Source of the DNA: Euzebyella marina
GTDB lineage: Bacteria; Bacteroidota; Bacteroidia; Flavobacteriales; Flavobacteriaceae
DNA length: 64,000 bases
Direction of reading: 5' to 3'
Assembly (NCBI RefSeq): GCF_014855515.1
Contig: NZ_JACYFK010000004.1
Coordinates: 124,001 to 188,000 of the forward strand
A model generated the notes under the pieces. That model searched no databases. It had not been told where the DNA came from and saw only the letters and a program-made list of their open reading frames with translations. Below, piece after piece: positions 59,949 to 64,000 of this stretch (its first letter is position 1; each line of letters starts with the position of its first letter). Made by a program: the position numbers and the translations under genes.

Positions 59949-60899
59949 TCACCAAGTACGTGTTTTAAGCAGCTCTTGAATCTGTTCTTTTGGTACAGGA
60001 AGTTCATCAATATGACTATTCAACCATTGCGAAAAATCTTTCTCAATCTCATCTGACCAGCGATTATCAATTTGCCCGGGGGTATACTTTTGCTCCCTTA
60101 ACCGTTGATGTCCGAACATATCCCTCAGCCTGACTATCTCAGAGGTTTTTACCACTTTCTCCACCAAATGGGGCGGAATAAAAATTACACCACCATCTCT
60201 TCCTAGAACAATATCACCGGGCATTACGGTGGCCATACCGATTCTAGTGGGGGTATTAATGCCTATTAACGTGGTATTCAACTGACCATCAGGATTGTTC
60301 AAATGATGTGAAGGATGATAACTTCGAAAGAAAGAGGTGAATCCTCCTATTTCTTTTAAACCATCAATATCACGAATCGCTCCGTCATAAACGATTCCGT
60401 TACCCGTTTTGGCAAAGATGGAGTTGCCTAGGTTATCACCTATGGTGGGGCCATCTATATGGGCACCGAATTGATCAACTACATAAACATCTCCCTTTTG
60501 TAGTAAATCGATGGTCCAGGCATTCTGAGATTTAATTCTTCCATCTTGATTATGCCCCCTATCATCGATTACCCTATGTATGTCTGGTCTTCCAGGCACA
60601 AATACGGCCGTAACAGCTCTACCTACCAATACGCTATCCGGGTTGATGGTCTGCCAACCTTCAGCGTATTGATATTTAAAATTGTCTCCTTTCAAAACTG
60701 CCCAAGCCTCTTCAAGCGTAACACCTTTCATTCTTTTTAAAAGATTGTCAGAAACCTTTGGTCGGCCATCTTCAAAACGTTCACCTTTCCATTCAGGTGT
60801 TAAAAAAATGAGTTCTTCTTTAGTAATCTGTTGTGCTTGGGCTGGGCATAGGAAACCTAGAATAGCTATAAATGCTATCGTTTTTAATTTAAGATCCAT
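59949..60899 (-). CDS. Exported RraA-like protein (HMG/CHA aldolase family)
   Basis: 316 residues with a Sec signal ending 'CPAQAQ' near 23. RraA fold: 'RAVTAVFVPGRPD', 'GNSIFAKTGNGIVYDGAIRD' followed by IDGL, carrying the Arg-Asp motif of 4-hydroxy-4-methyl-2-oxoglutarate aldolases, and 'MPGDIVLGRDGGVIFIPPHL'. It is about 100-150 residues longer than E. coli RraA, owing to the signal, an N-terminal helical part and a C-terminal tail. The aldolase metal-site residues appear kept. A periplasmic pyruvate-releasing aldolase next to a predicted dehydratase would make chemical sense; that is inference. Confidence 0.82.
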   Translation of the reverse strand: MDLKLKTIAFIAILGFLCPAQAQQITKEELIFLTPEWKGERFEDGRPKVSDNLLKRMKGVTLEEAWAVLKGDNFKYQYAEGWQTINPDSVLVGRAVTAVFVPGRPDIHRVIDDRGHNQDGRIKSQNAWTIDLLQKGDVYVVDQFGAHIDGPTIGDNLGNSIFAKTGNGIVYDGAIRDIDGLKEIGGFTSFFRSYHPSHHLNNPDGQLNTTLIGINTPTRIGMATVMPGDIVLGRDGGVIFIPPHLVEKVVKTSEIVRLRDMFGHQRLREQKYTPGQIDNRWSDEIEKDFSQWLNSHIDELPVPKEQIQELLKTRTW

Positions 60900-61043
60900 G
60901 AGTTAATTAAAGTTTAAGTTTTCTTAGTTGAGTTTGTAGTTGAATGCAATCTATGTTAATAGTACGAAGAAGTCTGCTACAACCCTAAGATTTCTTTGAA
61001 CCGACCTAAATATAGACTAACTTGTGTGGCTTAAATATTCACT

Positions 61044-61694
61044 ATGTCTCGCTTTATAATTCTCTTTTCTTTATTAGTTGTAAATCAAGGTTTTGCTCAA
61101 GAAGCGAGCCGCTTTAAGAATCAAGTCGATGACTTAAGATTGAAATACGACTCTATCTGGGATCCCTCGAAGGAAACCATAGTTTTCACCGGTAGTTCGA
61201 GCATACGTATGTGGAAAGACCTTCAAACTAGGTTTCCATCACAACAAATCGTCAATTCAGGTTTTGGTGGATCTCAAGCCTCTGATCTCTTATATTTTAC
61301 TGATGACCTCATTTTGCGTTATAAACCAAAAAAGGTATTTATTTACGAAGGTGACAATGACATTCAAGCACAAAAGAGACCTAATGAAATTATTGGTACC
61401 ACCAGGCAGATTATCAGTCTGATCAGAGAAAATGACCCCTCTACGGAAATAGTTATCATTTCGGCAAAACCCAGTATTTCGAGATGGAAGCTAAGAGGAA
61501 AATACAAACGATTGAATCGCAAGTTTAATAGACTTGCCAGAAAAGACGATTTACTAAATTATGTTGATGTATGGAGCCCCATGCTCAACGGCCGTGACCT
61601 TAAAAGAGATATTTTCATTGAAGATGGCCTTCATATGAATTCAAAAGGTTACGATATCTGGTATGATACCATGAAAGAGCTGGTTGAAAACTAG
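61044..61694 (+). CDS. Exported SGNH/GDSL hydrolase
   Basis: 216 residues with a signal ending 'NQGFAQ' near 19. SGNH blocks: 'IVFTGSSSIRMWKDL' (Ser nucleophile, GSSS in place of GDSL), 'VNSGFGGSQASDLL' (block II Gly), 'FIYEGDNDIQAQKRP' (block III Asn) and 'EDGLHMNSKGYDIWYD' (Asp and His). Similar to platelet-activating-factor acetylhydrolase-like esterases that deacetylate sugars. Periplasmic. The GH20 gene follows after 46 bases, and removal of acetyl groups before hexosaminidase action is a reasonable pairing. Confidence 0.85.
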   Translation: MSRFIILFSLLVVNQGFAQEASRFKNQVDDLRLKYDSIWDPSKETIVFTGSSSIRMWKDLQTRFPSQQIVNSGFGGSQASDLLYFTDDLILRYKPKKVFIYEGDNDIQAQKRPNEIIGTTRQIISLIRENDPSTEIVIISAKPSISRWKLRGKYKRLNRKFNRLARKDDLLNYVDVWSPMLNGRDLKRDIFIEDGLHMNSKGYDIWYDTMKELVEN

Positions 61695-61740
61695 ATGCCC
61701 ATTTATCCTATCACTAAACTAATCCAAACATTCTACCTAT

Positions 61741-63357
61741 ATGAAATTTTATTTATTTAAAAGTTTACTTATTTGCAGCGTTTTTATTGCCTTTTTTTCA
61801 TGCGAGACCGAAAAGAAAAAACGGGTACTTAACCTACCGAAAACCGATTTGGCTATGGGCGATATGATACCCATGCCAAAAAAGGTAGTCGCCACCGAAA
61901 AAGCATTTGCTCTAGACCAGTTTACAGCAATTTACACTTCTGAAAATGCAGAAGGCTTTCCTGAAATAGGCACTTTTCTCGCCGAAAAAATAAAGGGAAA
62001 GACCGATTTAGACCTACCTGTAAATGTAGAAGAGGTCAACAATAGAGAAGGCGTTATTTATATCAATTTATCGGATAGCTTAGAGCTCGATGCCACCGAG
62101 GCATATCAGCTTTACGTAACACCCGACTCAATCATTCTTAATTCCAACACGGCCGAAGGCGCCTTTAGAGGCGTACAGACATTACGTCAAATAATTCCTG
62201 AAACCAGTATTGATACTGTGGCAGAATATAAGGTTTGGGCTATTCCGACCGGAAAAATAATCGACAATCCCGTCTTTGAATATCGTGGTAGCATGCTCGA
62301 TGTAGCCCGTCATTTTTTCAGCGTAGAAGATGTAAAGAAATACATTGATCTGTTGGCCTATTACAAATACAACACTCTACATTTACACCTTACCGATGAC
62401 CAAGGGTGGCGTATAGAAATCAAGTCTTGGCCTAAATTAACCGAAGTTGGTGGGAGTACCGAGGTCGGCGGTGAGTCGGGGGGCTTCTTTACCCAAGAAG
62501 ACTATACCGAAATTGTAAATTATGCTGCTGACAGATATATTATCGTAGTACCTGAAGTCGATATGCCCGGACACACCAATGCAGCCTCGGTATCATATCC
62601 GTTTCTGAATGGTAATGGCAAAAAGGTAGAGCTTTACGAGGGTACGCATGTTGGCTTTAGTACTTTCGACACTAGAAAAGATACTGTTTATACCTTTATA
62701 GACGATGTGGTAAGGGAAATATCAGCCATTACCCCTGGCCCGTATTTTCATATGGGAGGTGATGAAAGCCACGTTACCAAAAAGAATGATTACAAGTACT
62801 TTGTAGAAAAGGTCGAGAAAATTGTCAAAAAACACGGCAAAAGAATGATTGGCTGGGATGAAATCGCAACCACTGATATTGATTCAACTGCCATTGCCCA
62901 GTTTTGGTCGAGCAAAGAAAATGCCGATTTGGCCATTAAAAAGGGAATGAAAATAATCATGTCGCCAGCTAAAAAGGCTTATTTAGATATGCAATATGAT
63001 ACGTTATCTAAACATGGGTTGCATTGGGCCGCATATATACCAACGGATACGGCTTACATCTGGACACCCGAAAAATATGAAGGCATTCCATTGGAAAATA
63101 TTCTAGGTATCGAGGCACCTCTTTGGTCTGAAACCGTAAGCAATATTGATGAAGTTGAATATTTGGCCTTTCCGCGCGCAATTGGGTATTCTGAATTAAG
63201 TTGGTCTACACCCGAAAATCGCAATTGGGAGAATTATAAAGTACGTTTGGCAAATCAGGCTCCGTTTCTAGACCGGATGGATGTAAAGTATTATCCTTCT
63301 CCCCTCATCGACTGGAAGAAAAGCAAATACACCTACGAAGAAATTAAAAAAGACTAG
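61741..63357 (+). CDS. Beta-N-acetylhexosaminidase (GH20), lipoprotein
   Basis: 538 residues. Lipobox 'IAFFSC' near residue 21. A GH20b N-terminal domain (about 40-170) precedes the catalytic barrel: 'EYRGSMLDVARHFFSVEDVK', 'HLHLTDDQGWRIEI', 'VPEVDMPGHTNAA' and the catalytic pair 'FHMGGDESH' with Asp341-Glu342. 'IGWDEIA' and 'QFWSSKENAD' line the pocket. It removes terminal GlcNAc or GalNAc, with the acetamido group of the substrate assisting. Envelope-bound; substrates could be chitin oligomers, glycoproteins or murein fragments. Followed after 15 bases by a nitrilase gene. Confidence 0.93.
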   Translation: MKFYLFKSLLICSVFIAFFSCETEKKKRVLNLPKTDLAMGDMIPMPKKVVATEKAFALDQFTAIYTSENAEGFPEIGTFLAEKIKGKTDLDLPVNVEEVNNREGVIYINLSDSLELDATEAYQLYVTPDSIILNSNTAEGAFRGVQTLRQIIPETSIDTVAEYKVWAIPTGKIIDNPVFEYRGSMLDVARHFFSVEDVKKYIDLLAYYKYNTLHLHLTDDQGWRIEIKSWPKLTEVGGSTEVGGESGGFFTQEDYTEIVNYAADRYIIVVPEVDMPGHTNAASVSYPFLNGNGKKVELYEGTHVGFSTFDTRKDTVYTFIDDVVREISAITPGPYFHMGGDESHVTKKNDYKYFVEKVEKIVKKHGKRMIGWDEIATTDIDSTAIAQFWSSKENADLAIKKGMKIIMSPAKKAYLDMQYDTLSKHGLHWAAYIPTDTAYIWTPEKYEGIPLENILGIEAPLWSETVSNIDEVEYLAFPRAIGYSELSWSTPENRNWENYKVRLANQAPFLDRMDVKYYPSPLIDWKKSKYTYEEIKKD

Positions 63358-63372
63358 TATAAAAGATTTAAA

Positions 63373-64000
63373 ATGAAAATCAAGGTCGGCCTCATACAAG
63401 ATAGTCCTGTTTTTTTTGACAAGGCCAAGACCCTTGAAAAGATAGAAACCTTGGTTGGCAAGTATGCCAATCAAGGTTTTCATTTACTAGTATTCCCAGA
63501 GTCATTTATACCAGGTTATCCCAGGGGTTTCACTTTCGGCACAAAGGTTGGCAGTCGCTCAGATCAGGGGCGCGAGATGTACCATCGGTTCAGAGAGAAC
63601 AGTTTTGACCTCAATGGCGGTGAGTTAAAGAAACTAGAAAGCCTCAGCCGAGTGAACAATTTGTATTTGGTTGTAGGGGTAACCGAAAAACAAAATGGCC
63701 ATGGAAGTCTTTATTGCTCCATGTTATACATTTCTCCGACTGAAGGATTGTTGGGCGTACATCGAAAAATAAAACCGACCGGGGCCGAAAGACTTATCTG
63801 GGCCGAATCGGATGCTGACTCATTGGTTACTTTTGAATCAAAAATTGGAAAGCTTGGCGGATTGATTTGCTGGGAAAACTACATGCCCTTGGCACGGATG
63901 GCGATGTATAAAAAAGGGGTTGAAATCTATATCGCACCAACTGCCGACTCGCGAGAAAGTTGGACCGCAACTATGCGGCATATAGCCATGGAAGGCAGGT
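63373..64000 (+). CDS. Nitrilase family carbon-nitrogen hydrolase (3' end cut by window)
   Basis: 209 codons are inside the window; the frame is open to the right edge. The Glu-Lys-Cys triad is complete: 'FPESFIPGYPRG' (Glu43), 'HRKIKPTGAERLIW' (Lys132) and 'LICWENYMPLARM' (Cys166). These, with 'YIAPTADSRESW', match true nitrilases of the plant NIT4/bacterial aliphatic type, not amidases. It converts a nitrile to an acid and ammonia, or cyanoalanine to aspartate/asparagine. Cytoplasmic, no signal. It follows GH20 closely, perhaps by read-through. Confidence 0.88.
   Translation, partial: MKIKVGLIQDSPVFFDKAKTLEKIETLVGKYANQGFHLLVFPESFIPGYPRGFTFGTKVGSRSDQGREMYHRFRENSFDLNGGELKKLESLSRVNNLYLVVGVTEKQNGHGSLYCSMLYISPTEGLLGVHRKIKPTGAERLIWAESDADSLVTFESKIGKLGGLICWENYMPLARMAMYKKGVEIYIAPTADSRESWTATMRHIAMEGR

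Noticed and set aside
1-64000. tRNA, rRNA, CRISPR arrays, restriction or toxin-antitoxin systems
   Set aside because: I looked for tRNA arm signatures, regular short repeats and typical defence genes and saw none; a tRNAscan or CRISPR finder run could still reveal something missed by eye.

Overview
The window is chromosomal DNA from a member of the Bacteroidota, most likely a marine Flavobacteriaceae (Zobellia/Maribacter-like; this genus-level guess is an inference from gene content). Support comes from the A+T-rich sequence, frequent TTG start codons, several TAnnTTTG promoter elements of the Bacteroidota type, a long SecA without the C-terminal zinc motif, many lipoproteins and Tat-type signal peptides, and family-specific genes (DUF4105, DUF2911, the HGVHSPF family, Peptidase_Mx). 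I see no rRNA, tRNA, CRISPR array, insertion sequence or phage module. The window cuts a gene at each end.

Layout. 1-7.3 kb: SurA-like periplasmic folding factors (minus), two SRPBCC proteins, a class A beta-lactamase-like serine hydrolase, a VOC protein, rluF, a carboxypeptidase-regulatory-domain protein and a Tat-type LD-carboxypeptidase. 7.5-22 kb: housekeeping block with recQ, kdsD-tatC-lptB, pssA, a DUF4105 protein, an ABC-F ATPase, a shortened HGVHSPF-family protein, a PduO-type cobalamin adenosyltransferase, a DUF2795-like protein and secA. 22-31 kb: the most unusual part. It holds three paralogous six-TM histidine kinases (interrupted by a Gfo/Idh/MocA oxidoreductase), a 39-codon membrane ORF, and three paralogous small secreted proteins. 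Two of the small genes share a strongly conserved structured 5' leader and flank an FAD/NAD(P)-binding protein gene.

31-42 kb: FtsX-type permease plus LolD-type ATPase divergent from a TesA-like esterase, M23 peptidase, malectin lipoprotein, lipoprotein MsrA, an ECF sigma/anti-sigma/effector operon, galM and ohr. 42-51.7 kb: DUF2911 lipid-anchored or membrane protein, meaB, and a convergent envelope-glycan cluster (GT2, flippase-like protein, ArnT-like GT39, PAP2 phosphatase), then MATE, mazG and a zinc metallopeptidase. 51.8-64 kb: exported sugar-metabolism enzymes (isomerase, SMP-30 lactonase, enolase-superfamily enzyme, RraA-like protein, SGNH hydrolase, GH20 hexosaminidase), a two-component pair, glpF, an alpha/beta hydrolase and the start of a nitrilase. 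A perfect LacI-type palindrome lies in an otherwise unexplained 405-bp gap at 56.0-56.4 kb.

How the genes work together. Envelope biogenesis dominates: KDO precursor synthesis (kdsD), LPS export (lptB), phosphatidylserine synthesis (pssA), protein export (secA, tatC, with four Tat-type precursors in the same window) and glycan decoration. The best candidate for an undescribed system is the 22-31 kb segment, where three membrane kinases sit next to three small secreted proteins. The ligand-receptor link is my inference from proximity and copy number only.
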